Below, piece after piece: positions 28,195 to 35,422 of a stretch of DNA of 47,520 nucleotides. Within the stretch, counting starts at the first letter, position 1; each line of letters starts with the position of its first letter. A program made the translations under genes and the position numbers. The notes under the pieces were generated by a model. That model was not told where the DNA came from. It was given only the letters and a program-made list of their open reading frames with translations, and searched no databases. The DNA is taken from the NCBI GenBank assembly GCA_030432715.1, contig JAUIML010000005.1, forward strand, positions 1 to 47,520, written 5' to 3'. This DNA comes from Acidimicrobiia bacterium (GTDB lineage: Bacteria; Actinomycetota; Acidimicrobiia; Acidimicrobiales; Aldehydirespiratoraceae).

Positions 28195-29397
28195 TCACTT
28201 CTTGAAGAACGCGGGGCTCGTCGCCTTCTTCGGGATCTCGGCCAGCGGCGTCGCGACGGTCTCGACCGTCGGACCGTGCTCGGCCGCGATCGGCGCCAGC
28301 GCCTCGAGGTCGAAGCGATACAGCTCGGCGGCGTTCTCGCTCAGCACCCGACGAAGGTCGGCGGGGTCCCACTCGTGGAACGCGCGCTGGAGCGACTCGA
28401 CCGAATACGGGTAGGTCCCCTCGTGGTGCGGATAGTCCGAGCCCCACATGACCTTGTGGACGCCGAGCGTCTTGATCGCCTCGGCCTCGGCCGGTGACGG
28501 AAACGACGCCCCGATCCAGACATTGCGATCGAAGTACTCGCTCGGCTTCATCGGGAGCACGACGTCGGCGGAGAACCCGAGCTCACCGACGCGGCCACCC
28601 GAGATCTGCATGTGGTACATGTCCATGCGCCGCAGCTCCTCGATGGCCCATGCGGTGCCCTGCTCGGTCATGACGTACTTCAAGTTCGGGAAGCGTTCGA
28701 ACACGCCGCTCATGATCAGGTGTGACAGGTTGCGGTGGGCGAAGAACGGCACCTCCATGAGGAAGATGAGGCCGGACGCGGGGTCGTCGCCGTAGTTGGG
28801 CGTGCCGTTGCCGCCGTGCTGGGTCATGACCAGGTCGAGATCCTGGATCGCGGCCCACAGCCGGTCCCAGTGGGGCGACCACAGGCCGGGAAGGTCCACG
28901 TCCGGCGCCACGTGAGGCAGCATGAACGAACGGAACCCCTCGGCGGCCGCCCACTCCAGGGTGGCGATGGCATCGTCGATGTCCTCCAGGAAGATCTGCG
29001 GCAATCCGCAGCGTTGGGCGGGGTACTCGTCGCACCAATCCTTCAACCAACGGTTGTGCGCGTCGATACCGGCCCGGCGCCGACGGTACTCCTCCCCGTC
29101 CTTGGGCGGATAGGCGATGAGCATTCCGGTCGGGTAGAAGGGCGGCACCGTGTTGGGGAAGGTGATCTCCGCCACGACACCGTCGTCGTACTGCTCCGTG
29201 ACCCGTCGCTCGTTGTCCCAGTTGCGGGTCCGCCCGTCGTCCTGGAGGTCTCGATACGGATTGGAGTAGGCGCCCCGCCATTCGGCGAACGCGTCCTTCC
29301 ATTCGTCGGCCAGGTACTCCTCGTACATCGCCATGTTGCCGCCGGCATGACTGTCGGCGGAGATGATCGTGTAGCGCTCGGTTGCTTGCTCAGCCAT
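28195..29397 (-). CDS. Amidohydrolase family 2 (ACMSD-like) metal hydrolase
   Basis: A 400-residue amidohydrolase-2 protein. Metal-ligand segments: IISADSHAGG at the N-terminus, MTQHGGNG in the middle, and WGSDYPHHEGTYPYS near the C-terminus. Members hydrolyse or decarboxylate aromatic-derived acids; many actinobacterial paralogues have no known substrate. The ATG at this position gives family length; an in-frame extension runs through the operator and was rejected. It is controlled, by inference, by the divergent TetR regulator: its promoter TTGAAG-17 bp-TAAGAT has the -10 inside a perfect palindrome. Confidence 0.88.
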   Translation of the reverse strand: MAEQATERYTIISADSHAGGNMAMYEEYLADEWKDAFAEWRGAYSNPYRDLQDDGRTRNWDNERRVTEQYDDGVVAEITFPNTVPPFYPTGMLIAYPPKDGEEYRRRRAGIDAHNRWLKDWCDEYPAQRCGLPQIFLEDIDDAIATLEWAAAEGFRSFMLPHVAPDVDLPGLWSPHWDRLWAAIQDLDLVMTQHGGNGTPNYGDDPASGLIFLMEVPFFAHRNLSHLIMSGVFERFPNLKYVMTEQGTAWAIEELRRMDMYHMQISGGRVGELGFSADVVLPMKPSEYFDRNVWIGASFPSPAEAEAIKTLGVHKVMWGSDYPHHEGTYPYSVESLQRAFHEWDPADLRRVLSENAAELYRFDLEALAPIAAEHGPTVETVATPLAEIPKKATSPAFFKK

Positions 29398-29421
29398 GGG
29401 TGGTGCCTTCACTGGTCGGAG

Positions 29422-29442
29422 GTGTCTAAGTATCTTAGACAC
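29422..29442. promoter_or_regulatory. Perfect palindromic operator between amidohydrolase and tetR
   Basis: GTGTCTAAG (29422-29430), spacer TAT, CTTAGACAC (29434-29442): 9-bp perfect arms in the 80-bp divergent spacer. Size and symmetry fit a TetR dimer site. It overlaps the -10 of the amidohydrolase promoter, so the neighbouring TetR protein should repress that gene. Confidence 0.85.
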
Positions 29443-29460
29443 AGACCTATGCCACTTCAA
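29432..29460 (-). promoter_or_regulatory. Promoter of the amidohydrolase gene
   Basis: On the minus strand TTGAAG (29455-29460), a 17-bp spacer and TAAGAT (29432-29437) make a good primary-sigma promoter 35-60 bp before the ATG. The -10 hexamer is within the palindromic operator. Confidence 0.65.
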
Positions 29461-29477
29461 CCACTACACTCGTGGAC

Positions 29478-30050
29478 ATGGCGCGACGACGAGGACTCGA
29501 AAAGCACGACGTGATCGATGCGGCTCTCGAGATCGTCGACCGTGACGGCCTCGATGCCCTCAGCCTCAAGGCGGTGGCCGACGCCCTGGCCGTACAGTCG
29601 CCGTCCCTCTACAGCCATGTCGACGGACTGACCGGGCTACTCGACGACCTCGCCATCGCCGTCACCGCCGAGTTCGGCGAGACCCTGCGCGACTCGGTGA
29701 TCGGAGTCTCCGGCGACGACGCCGTCGGGGCCTTCGCCCGGGCCTACCGACGCTGGGCGACCGATCATCCCGGCCGCTACGAACTGTCGCTGCGCAAGGT
29801 CGACAGCGCCGACAAGCGCGAGGTGGGGCGCGGCGCGATCGAGACCATGGACCGGGTCCTCGCCGGCTTCGGCTTGTCCTCGACCGAAGCCCGGTCGGCG
29901 GGGCGCACGCTTCGGGCCGCCCTCCACGGCTTCAGCACGCTCGAGGCGGCCGACGCCCTCGGACGAGGTCGCCACGACGCCAGCTTCGAGTACCTGATCG
30001 CGCTGTTCGTGCACGGAATCAGGGTCGGCACGTCTGAGCCGGCTGGCTAG
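29478..30050 (+). CDS. TetR-family transcriptional regulator
   Basis: A 190-residue TetR protein: N-terminal helix-turn-helix (IVDRDGLDALSLKAVADAL followed by QSPSLYSHVDG), then a C-terminal ligand and dimer domain of the WHG-like type (RWATDHPGRYELSL). It probably represses the divergent amidohydrolase through the palindrome upstream. The ATG is preceded by TACACT with 7 nt between and no Shine-Dalgarno sequence, suggesting a leaderless transcript; a GTG two codons upstream is an alternative. Confidence 0.92.
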   Translation: MARRRGLEKHDVIDAALEIVDRDGLDALSLKAVADALAVQSPSLYSHVDGLTGLLDDLAIAVTAEFGETLRDSVIGVSGDDAVGAFARAYRRWATDHPGRYELSLRKVDSADKREVGRGAIETMDRVLAGFGLSSTEARSAGRTLRAALHGFSTLEAADALGRGRHDASFEYLIALFVHGIRVGTSEPAG

Positions 30051-30080
30051 CCCGGTCGGCCGCCACCAAGATGGTCGGCG

Positions 30081-31427
30081 ATGCGCCGCCGACCCGCCCT
30101 CGCCGTCCTCACCGCTCTGTGCCTCCTCGCCGCCGCCTGCGGAGACGACGCGGACGAAACGGCGGCCCCCACGTCCACCGCCGCCGACACCACGACGACC
30201 GGTGCGGCCGAACCCGACGAAGCCGCCACGACCACCACCGAACCGGTCGAACTGACCGCCAGCTTCCGAGGCGTGACCCCCGAGACCATCAAGGTCGGCA
30301 TCCTCACCTACGACTTCGACGGACTGGCCGCACTCGGGGTCAACTTCGGCCTGTCGAATGCCGGCGACCTGTATCTCGCCGCCATCGAGAGCGTCAACGA
30401 CCGGGGCGGCGTCCACGGCCGCATGCTCGAACCGGTGCTCAAGGAGTTCCTGCCCGTGCAGGGCACCGCTCCCGTCGACGCCGTCTGTGTGGAGCTGACC
30501 GAGGACGAGATGGTGTTCGTCGTCATCGGCACCACGCTGCAGGAACAGATCCTGTGTTTCACCGAGCTCAACGAGACCGCCGCGATCGTCACCTCGGGCA
30601 TCACCGAGGAACGCCAGGCGAAGGCCAAGGCCCCCTATGCCACGGTCGTCGACACCGCCGAAGGGCGGGCGGCGCGGTTCGCCGAGATCATGGAGGCCAC
30701 CGGTGTCTTCGACGACGCCACGGTGGGCGTGACCGGCGCGGTCGACGTGAGCCTGACCGGCTACGAGTCGGTCCTCGAAGCCCTGCGCGGGATCGGGATC
30801 GACCCGATCGAGGGTCTGATCGGAGGAAACGCCGACGACCTCAGCGCATCGGCCCGGGAGCAGGCGCTCATCTACCAGCGCATGGACGACGCCGGCGTCG
30901 ACGTGACCGTGTCGACCAGCGGCGTGCCGTTGACGATCGCCAACGCCATCGACGCGGGGTACGAGTCGCCCCAGTGGGTGCTCTCGACCGCCATGTCGGG
31001 CCGGGGGTTGACCGACGCCGGAGTGCCCCACGAGTACCTCGACGGCGCGCTCGCCGTGATGAACACCCCGATCGGCACCCCCGACCAGCCGGACATGGCC
31101 GATGACCCGCTCGTCGCCGGATGCGTCGACGATCTCGTCGCCCGCAGCGGTCACGAGGTGTTCTACGACCTCGACGCGGAGGTCAACGACCTCGCGCAGG
31201 CCCTCGGCGCCTGCGCCAACGTCGCGATCCTCGAGCAGGCCCTCCTCAACGCCGGTCCGGTCCTGACCAACGATTCGCTCCAGGCCGGACTCGAGGCGAT
31301 CGGCCCGATCGACCTGCCGGGCTACACCGACGCCTCGCTCGGTCCGGGTGACATGGGCGCGGTCAAGGGCCTCACGCTCGTGGAGTTCGACGCCGCGACC
31401 GGCCTCTGGAATCTCGTCGACGGCTGA
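30081..31427 (+). CDS. Substrate-binding lipoprotein, periplasmic-binding-protein type 1 (copy 1)
   Basis: A 448-residue lipoprotein: signal with lipobox LAAAC (Cys20), a Thr/Ala-rich linker to about residue 58, then a domain of the branched-chain amino-acid-binding type (TIKVGILTYDFDGL, AAIESVNDRGGVHGRMLEPV, a hinge around VGVTGAVDVSL). It should bind a small ligand outside the membrane for import or sensing. No permease or ATPase gene is adjacent, so its transporter is elsewhere or it is a receptor. The next gene is a close paralogue of the same length. Confidence 0.85.
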   Translation: MRRRPALAVLTALCLLAAACGDDADETAAPTSTAADTTTTGAAEPDEAATTTTEPVELTASFRGVTPETIKVGILTYDFDGLAALGVNFGLSNAGDLYLAAIESVNDRGGVHGRMLEPVLKEFLPVQGTAPVDAVCVELTEDEMVFVVIGTTLQEQILCFTELNETAAIVTSGITEERQAKAKAPYATVVDTAEGRAARFAEIMEATGVFDDATVGVTGAVDVSLTGYESVLEALRGIGIDPIEGLIGGNADDLSASAREQALIYQRMDDAGVDVTVSTSGVPLTIANAIDAGYESPQWVLSTAMSGRGLTDAGVPHEYLDGALAVMNTPIGTPDQPDMADDPLVAGCVDDLVARSGHEVFYDLDAEVNDLAQALGACANVAILEQALLNAGPVLTNDSLQAGLEAIGPIDLPGYTDASLGPGDMGAVKGLTLVEFDAATGLWNLVDG

Positions 31428-31441
31428 ACCCTCACTGAGTC

Positions 31442-31466
31442 GGACGTCACCCTCACGTTGACGTCC
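31442..31466. promoter_or_regulatory. 8-bp inverted repeat between the two lipoprotein genes
   Basis: GGACGTCA (31442-31449) and TGACGTCC (31459-31466) with a 9-nt loop, in the 58-bp gap between the paralogues. It lacks a T tract; it may be a stabilising hairpin or an operator for the second gene. Confidence 0.45.
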
Positions 31467-31485
31467 TCGCCTCCGATTGGGAGAC

Positions 31486-32832
31486 ATGGCTCGACGACGC
31501 TCCCTGCCCTTCGCGGCGACCCTCCTTGCTCTCGCACTGGCCTGTGCCGCGTGCGCGTCTGCCGACCCCTCCCCCGCCCCCGGAGCGCAACGGGAGGTCG
31601 AGGACACCACCGCCACCACCACGAGCCCGACCACCGAGCCCACCGCCGAGCCGACCCCCGAGCTCACGGCCTCGTTCCGCGGGGTCACTCCGGACACGAT
31701 CAGGGTCGGGATCACCGCGATCGACTGGGACACCCTGTCCGAGCTCGGGGTCGACTTCGGACGAACCAACGCCCTCGACCTCTGGACCGCCGCCCTCGAG
31801 GACATCAACCGGCGCGGCGGGGTCAACGGCCGGATGATCGAGATCCACGGTCGGGAGTTCCTCCCGCTCGGCAGCACCAGCTTCGACGAGGCCTGTGTCG
31901 AACTGACCCAGGACGAAGAGGTCTTCGTCGTCATCGGCCAGGCGCTCGACGAGCAGGTCCTGTGCTTCACCGAGCTCAACGACACGGCCGCGGTCGTCGT
32001 CGCCGGAATGACCGACTCGCTCCTCGACCGCAGCACCGCGCCCTACGCCACCCTCTGGGCCAGCTACGAGACCCAGGCGGCCAACCTCGTTGCGCTGGCC
32101 GAGGACCAGGGTGTGCTCGCCGGCGCGACGATCGGCGTGGTCGGCTCCGTCGACGCCGGAGCCCTCGAGTACGCCGCGACCGTCGAAGCTTTCCGCGACG
32201 CCGGCTACGACGTGGTCGAGGGGCTTGTCGGCGGCAACGCGAACGACCTCGGCGAGACCGCCCGCGACCAGGCGCTGGTCTACGAACGACTCAAGGAGGC
32301 GGGGGTCGACCTCACCGTCTCGACCACCGGTGTGCCGCTGGAGATCTTCAACGCCCAGGCGGAGAACTATCGCACCGACCAATGGCTCCTCACGGTCGTC
32401 ATGAGCCCGGCCGGTCTCCGCGACGCCGGTGTCGACCTCCCCTACCTCGACGGCGCGCTCGCCGTGGTCAACACGCCGGTCGCGACCTCCGCCCAGGAGT
32501 CGATGGCCGACGACGCCGACGTCGCCGCCTGCATCGACATGCTGGAAGCGACGAGCGACCACGAACTCGCCTACGAGATCGATGCAGAGGTGAGCGACCT
32601 CGCGTCGGGTCTCTATGCCTGCGCGATCACGCGGATCCTCGAGGCGGCCCTGACCGCGGCCGGCCCCGAACTCACCAACGACTCGTTCGCCGCCGCACTG
32701 GGCGGGCTGGGCGAGCTCGACCTCGCGGGGTACTTCGAGGCCTCGCTCGATGCGGACGACCTCGGCGCCGCGAAGGGTCTCCGTCTGGCTCGTTTCGACG
32801 CCGCCGCCGGGGCGTGGGAGCTGCTCGACTAG
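31486..32832 (+). CDS. Substrate-binding lipoprotein, periplasmic-binding-protein type 1 (copy 2)
   Basis: A 448-residue paralogue of the preceding gene, with the same order of elements: signal peptide (Cys20 or Cys23 as anchor, since LALACAAC offers two), a Thr/Pro linker, and the shared core ELTASFRGVTPDTIRVGI. Shared blocks such as LTVSTTGVPLEI and YLDGALAVVNTP show a tandem duplication followed by divergence. GGGAGA precedes the ATG; a TTG three codons upstream is possible. Ligand unknown. Confidence 0.85.
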   Translation: MARRRSLPFAATLLALALACAACASADPSPAPGAQREVEDTTATTTSPTTEPTAEPTPELTASFRGVTPDTIRVGITAIDWDTLSELGVDFGRTNALDLWTAALEDINRRGGVNGRMIEIHGREFLPLGSTSFDEACVELTQDEEVFVVIGQALDEQVLCFTELNDTAAVVVAGMTDSLLDRSTAPYATLWASYETQAANLVALAEDQGVLAGATIGVVGSVDAGALEYAATVEAFRDAGYDVVEGLVGGNANDLGETARDQALVYERLKEAGVDLTVSTTGVPLEIFNAQAENYRTDQWLLTVVMSPAGLRDAGVDLPYLDGALAVVNTPVATSAQESMADDADVAACIDMLEATSDHELAYEIDAEVSDLASGLYACAITRILEAALTAAGPELTNDSFAAALGGLGELDLAGYFEASLDADDLGAAKGLRLARFDAAAGAWELLD

Positions 32833-32866
32833 GGCCGCGGCCCCTCGCTGAGGCAGGGCCGACCGA

Positions 32867-33730
32867 CTACCCCTGCAAGAGCGCGATCAGCGAGCTGGTG
32901 TCCCACCGCCCGTGGCCGTCGCGTTGGAGCCGGGCGTAGAACTGGTCGACGAGCGCGGTCACCGGCAACGAGGCACCGATCCGGTCGCCTTCGGTGAGGC
33001 AGATCCCGAGATCCTTGCGCATCCAGTCGAGGGCGAAACCGAAGTCGAACTCGCCCGCCGCCATCGTCGTCGCCCGGTTCTCCATCTGCCAGGAGCCGGC
33101 GGCACCCTTCGAGATCGTGTCGACCACCGTGGACACGTCGAGCCCGGCCCGCATCGCGAAGTCGATGCCCTCGGCGAGCCCCTGGAGCAAGCCGGCGATG
33201 GCGATCTGGTTGACCATCTTGCAGAGCTGGCCGGACCCCGCCGGGCCCAGCAGCGTGCAGGCGCGGCTGTAGGCGTCGATCACCGGCGCGGCCCGGTCGA
33301 AGTCGACCGACTCGCCGCCGCACATGACCGTGAGCACGCCGTTCTCGGCACCCGCCTGCCCGCCCGAGCTCGGCGCGTCGACGAATCCGACACCGCGGGC
33401 GTCGGCGGCCTCGTGGACCTCCCGTGCGACATCGGCCGACGCGGTCGTGTGGTCGACCAGCACCGCGCCCGCGACCATCGTCTCGAGTACCCCGTTCGGG
33501 CCGGTGGTCACCGCCCGCACGTCGGGGTCGTCACCGACACAGAGGAAGACGAAGTCCGCCCCCTCGGCCGCAGCCGCCGGCGTCGGCGCCGACGCCCCTC
33601 CGTGCGCTGCCACCCACGCCTCGGCTCGGGCCGGGGTGCGGTTGAAGACGGTGACCTCGTGACCGGCCGCCACGAGATGACCGGCCATGGGGTAGCCCAT
33701 GACGCCGAGACCGATGAATGCACATTTCAT
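32867..33730 (-). CDS. 3-hydroxyisobutyrate dehydrogenase family oxidoreductase
   Basis: A 287-residue beta-hydroxyacid dehydrogenase: N-terminal Rossmann motif FIGLGVMGYPMAGHL, substrate segment VDAPSSGGQAGAENG, catalytic Lys in GQLCKMVNQ, and an all-helical C-domain. It oxidises 3-hydroxyisobutyrate or a related 3-hydroxy acid with NAD(P). The start MKCAFIGLGVMG is standard for the family. It is divergent from the selenoprotein candidate, only 39 bp apart; CAGACT lies 6 nt before the ATG, a weak leaderless -10. Confidence 0.9.
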   Translation of the reverse strand: MKCAFIGLGVMGYPMAGHLVAAGHEVTVFNRTPARAEAWVAAHGGASAPTPAAAAEGADFVFLCVGDDPDVRAVTTGPNGVLETMVAGAVLVDHTTASADVAREVHEAADARGVGFVDAPSSGGQAGAENGVLTVMCGGESVDFDRAAPVIDAYSRACTLLGPAGSGQLCKMVNQIAIAGLLQGLAEGIDFAMRAGLDVSTVVDTISKGAAGSWQMENRATTMAAGEFDFGFALDWMRKDLGICLTEGDRIGASLPVTALVDQFYARLQRDGHGRWDTSSLIALLQG

Positions 33731-33757
33731 GCGCCGAGTCTGGCCTGAAAACGTCGC

Positions 33758-33763
33758 TAGGGT
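33758..33763 (+). promoter_or_regulatory. -10 element of a probable leaderless promoter
   Basis: TAGGGT is followed by 6 nt and then the GTG start of the selenoprotein candidate. The same hexamer and spacing occur before two other genes in this window. No good -35 is visible. Confidence 0.5.
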
Positions 33764-33769
33764 CGATGT

Positions 33770-34402
33770 GTGTCCGCTCCCGTCCGCATCGTCGCCTGGT
33801 CCGACTTCCTTTGACCCTGGTGCTATGTCGGGACGGTCCGTCTCGACGAGTTGCAGCGCCGTTTCGGCGACCGGATCGACGTGACGTGGAAGGCCTTCCT
33901 GCTGCGCACCGAGTCGAAGGCGACGGATCAGGAGAAGTTCGTCGCCTACACCCGGTCGTGGCTCCGTCCCGCGTCGGTCGAACCCGCCGCCGAGTTCACC
34001 GTGTGGTCGACCGACGAGCCCCAGCCGATCAGCAGCGTGCCGGCCCACGTCGCGGCCAAGTCGGTGGCGCTGCTCGACCCCGAGGCGGCCGACGCCTATC
34101 ACCACCGCCTACTGCGGGCCTACTTCACCGAGAACCGCACGATCTCCGATTGGGCGGTTCTGTGCGAGCTGGCCGCCGATGTCGGGCTCGACCGCGACGA
34201 GTTCCTCGCCTTCTCCGCCGAGCGGGAGCGGGTGCTGGCCGAGGAGGTGATCGCCGAGCACAACGAGGCGGTGCAGCAGGGCATCACCGCAGTGCCCACG
34301 ATGGTGATCGACGAGGTGCTCCCGGTCCAGGGGGCCCAGGAGGTCGACACCATCGCCCGGTGGATCGAGCGGCTCCTCGAGCGTCGCGCCGGCGGAACCT
34401 GA
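33770..34402 (+). CDS. Selenocysteine-containing DsbA/FrnE-family thiol oxidoreductase (candidate)
   Basis: Read through an in-frame TGA at 33812-33814, the 210-residue product starts MSAPVRIVAWSDFL-U-PWCYVG, the N-terminus of FrnE-like DsbA oxidoreductases, whose usual motif is C-P-W-C-Y-x-G. The TGA stands exactly at the first, nucleophilic Cys, giving U15-P-W-C18. The rest is intact: an inserted helical region, then the cis-Pro loop GITAVPTMVIDEVLPVQGAQ near the C-terminus. TGA is the only in-frame stop. A bacterial SECIS-like hairpin follows at the right distance. The only in-frame start before the TGA is GTG at 33770, with TAGGGT 6 nt upstream. A caller that treats TGA as stop would begin near 33851 and lose the active site. 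Alternatives are a nonsense mutation or a base-call error (TGC to TGA). Selenium genes are not in the window. Confidence 0.85.
33812..33847 (+). promoter_or_regulatory. Selenocysteine TGA codon and bacterial SECIS-like hairpin
   Basis: After TGA (33812-33814) and 12 nt, arm GTCGGGAC (33827-33834), loop GGTCC, arm GTCTCGAC (33840-33847) give eight pairs including one G-U. The apical loop begins 20 nt after the TGA and contains G and U, as the bacterial SECIS model requires (loop about 16-37 nt downstream; E. coli fdhF also has GGUC in its loop). It should recruit SelB during translation. Confidence 0.75.
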
Positions 34403-34430
34403 ACGCCGTCGGCCCACCGTCGGAGGCGTC

Positions 34431-34772
34431 ATGAGCAACTGGATCGGGTGGAGGACCGCCCTCGTCGCGCTGGCCGTGGTCGGATCGACGGTCATCGCCT
34501 TGCTGATCGCCCTCACCGTCGCCGACGAGCAGCCCGCCTCGGGTGAGCGCTTCATGGTCGCCGAGGTGACCGTGACCCTCGACCGGTCGACCGTCACGCT
34601 CTCGGGACCGGTCCCGTCGGCCGCCGTCGCCGATGCGCTGGTCGACGCGGTGGCCGACCGGCCGGGCGTCGTCGCGGTGATCGACGAACTGGTCATCGAG
34701 CCGTCGGCCCCGAATCCCGCGCTCGACGCGGTACGCACCGGACTCGACGCGCTCGCGGCCCGGCCCGACTAG
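34431..34772 (+). CDS. Small membrane-anchored protein with BON-like domain
   Basis: A 113-residue protein with one N-terminal membrane segment (ALVALAVVGSTVIALLIALTV) and an outside domain whose pattern EVTVTLDRSTVTLSGPVPS followed by VADRPGVVAVIDELVI resembles a BON domain, a fold often found in envelope proteins that bind lipid or peptidoglycan surfaces. GGAGG precedes the ATG. Its stop overlaps that of the convergent PRTase gene in the tetranucleotide CTAG. Function unknown. Confidence 0.7.
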   Translation: MSNWIGWRTALVALAVVGSTVIALLIALTVADEQPASGERFMVAEVTVTLDRSTVTLSGPVPSAAVADALVDAVADRPGVVAVIDELVIEPSAPNPALDAVRTGLDALAARPD

Positions 34773-35287
34773 CGCGCCGCTGCGAGGCGGGTGCGACAGG
34801 CGACGACCGCGTCGACGCGTTCGGCCCCGGCCGCCATCAGCAGCTCCGCCAGATAGTGGAGCGTCGTGCCGGTGAGTATCACGTCGTCGACGAGCAGGAC
34901 CCGGCGACCGTCGACGTCCCCGTCGACCGCGTAACCGACGGTCTCGACGACGGCACGTCGCCTGGCCACCGGCGTGCCCCTGAGCCGGGTGGGCGCCGGC
35001 CCGCGGCGCAGGATCTCGGCCACCGGCAGTGCGAGGGCTTCGGCCACGACCGCGGCCAGCGCGGGGACGGGATGGGCGTGACGGTCGGGTCCCGGCGGCA
35101 CCGCGGCCACGAGTGGCGACCCGGGGATGTCGAGCGTTCGCGTGAACTCGCGCAGCAGCACCTCGAGGCTGCGGAGGGCCTCGGGGTCCCGCCGGTCCTT
35201 GGCCCCCGACAGCAACTCACCGAGCGGCGTCGGACGGTCGTCGTGGTCGAACCAGTACGGACCCATCACATGGATGTCGCCGATCAT
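34769..35287 (-). CDS. Phosphoribosyltransferase-domain protein, ComF-like
   Basis: A 172-residue protein with a type I PRTase fold; the PRPP-binding loop is VLLVDDVILTGTTL. There is no N-terminal zinc ribbon as in full ComF proteins, so a competence role cannot be claimed. It may be a nucleobase salvage enzyme or a helicase-associated PRTase. It is divergent from the HbhA-like gene; the shared spacer holds paired GTTAGCA repeats. Confidence 0.75.
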   Translation of the reverse strand: MIGDIHVMGPYWFDHDDRPTPLGELLSGAKDRRDPEALRSLEVLLREFTRTLDIPGSPLVAAVPPGPDRHAHPVPALAAVVAEALALPVAEILRRGPAPTRLRGTPVARRRAVVETVGYAVDGDVDGRRVLLVDDVILTGTTLHYLAELLMAAGAERVDAVVACRTRLAAAR

Positions 35288-35301
35288 CCCGACTGCAAAC
35301 T

Positions 35302-35351
35302 TTTGTTAGCAAAGGTGGTTGACATCGATCGTCTGCTTGCTAGAGTTAGCA
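35302..35351. promoter_or_regulatory. Paired palindromic GTTAGCA sites flanking a promoter
   Basis: TTTG-TTAG-CAAA (35302-35313) and TGCTA-GAGT-TAGCA (35338-35351) are two short inverted repeats that share GTTAGCA, spaced exactly 40 bp apart, about four helical turns. One lies upstream of the -35 and the other covers the -10 of the HbhA-like gene, which fits cooperative repression, perhaps by the nearby XRE regulator (inference). Confidence 0.55.
35319..35346 (+). promoter_or_regulatory. Promoter of the HbhA-like gene
   Basis: TTGACA (35319-35324), a 16-bp spacer and TAGAGT (35341-35346): the best primary-sigma promoter in the window, suiting an abundant protein. The leader is about 70 nt and ends with an AGGAG ribosome site. 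Confidence 0.75.
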
Positions 35352-35422
35352 CATCCGATCGCTCGAGACAGCGCACGGATTCCATCCCCCAAGATCTTCC
35401 AACCATCTCAGGAGCCGAAACA

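Noticed and set aside
33718-34434. A 238-codon open frame over the selenoprotein candidate in another phase.
   Set aside because: Its product is Arg/Pro/Gly-rich with no family resemblance, while the phase with one TGA gives full FrnE-family homology on both sides of the stop.
35343-35352. CIRCE heat-shock element (partial TTAGCAC) near the HbhA-like promoter.
   Set aside because: The matching GAGTGCTAA arm at 9-bp spacing is absent; the local symmetry is TGCTA-GAGT-TAGCA instead.
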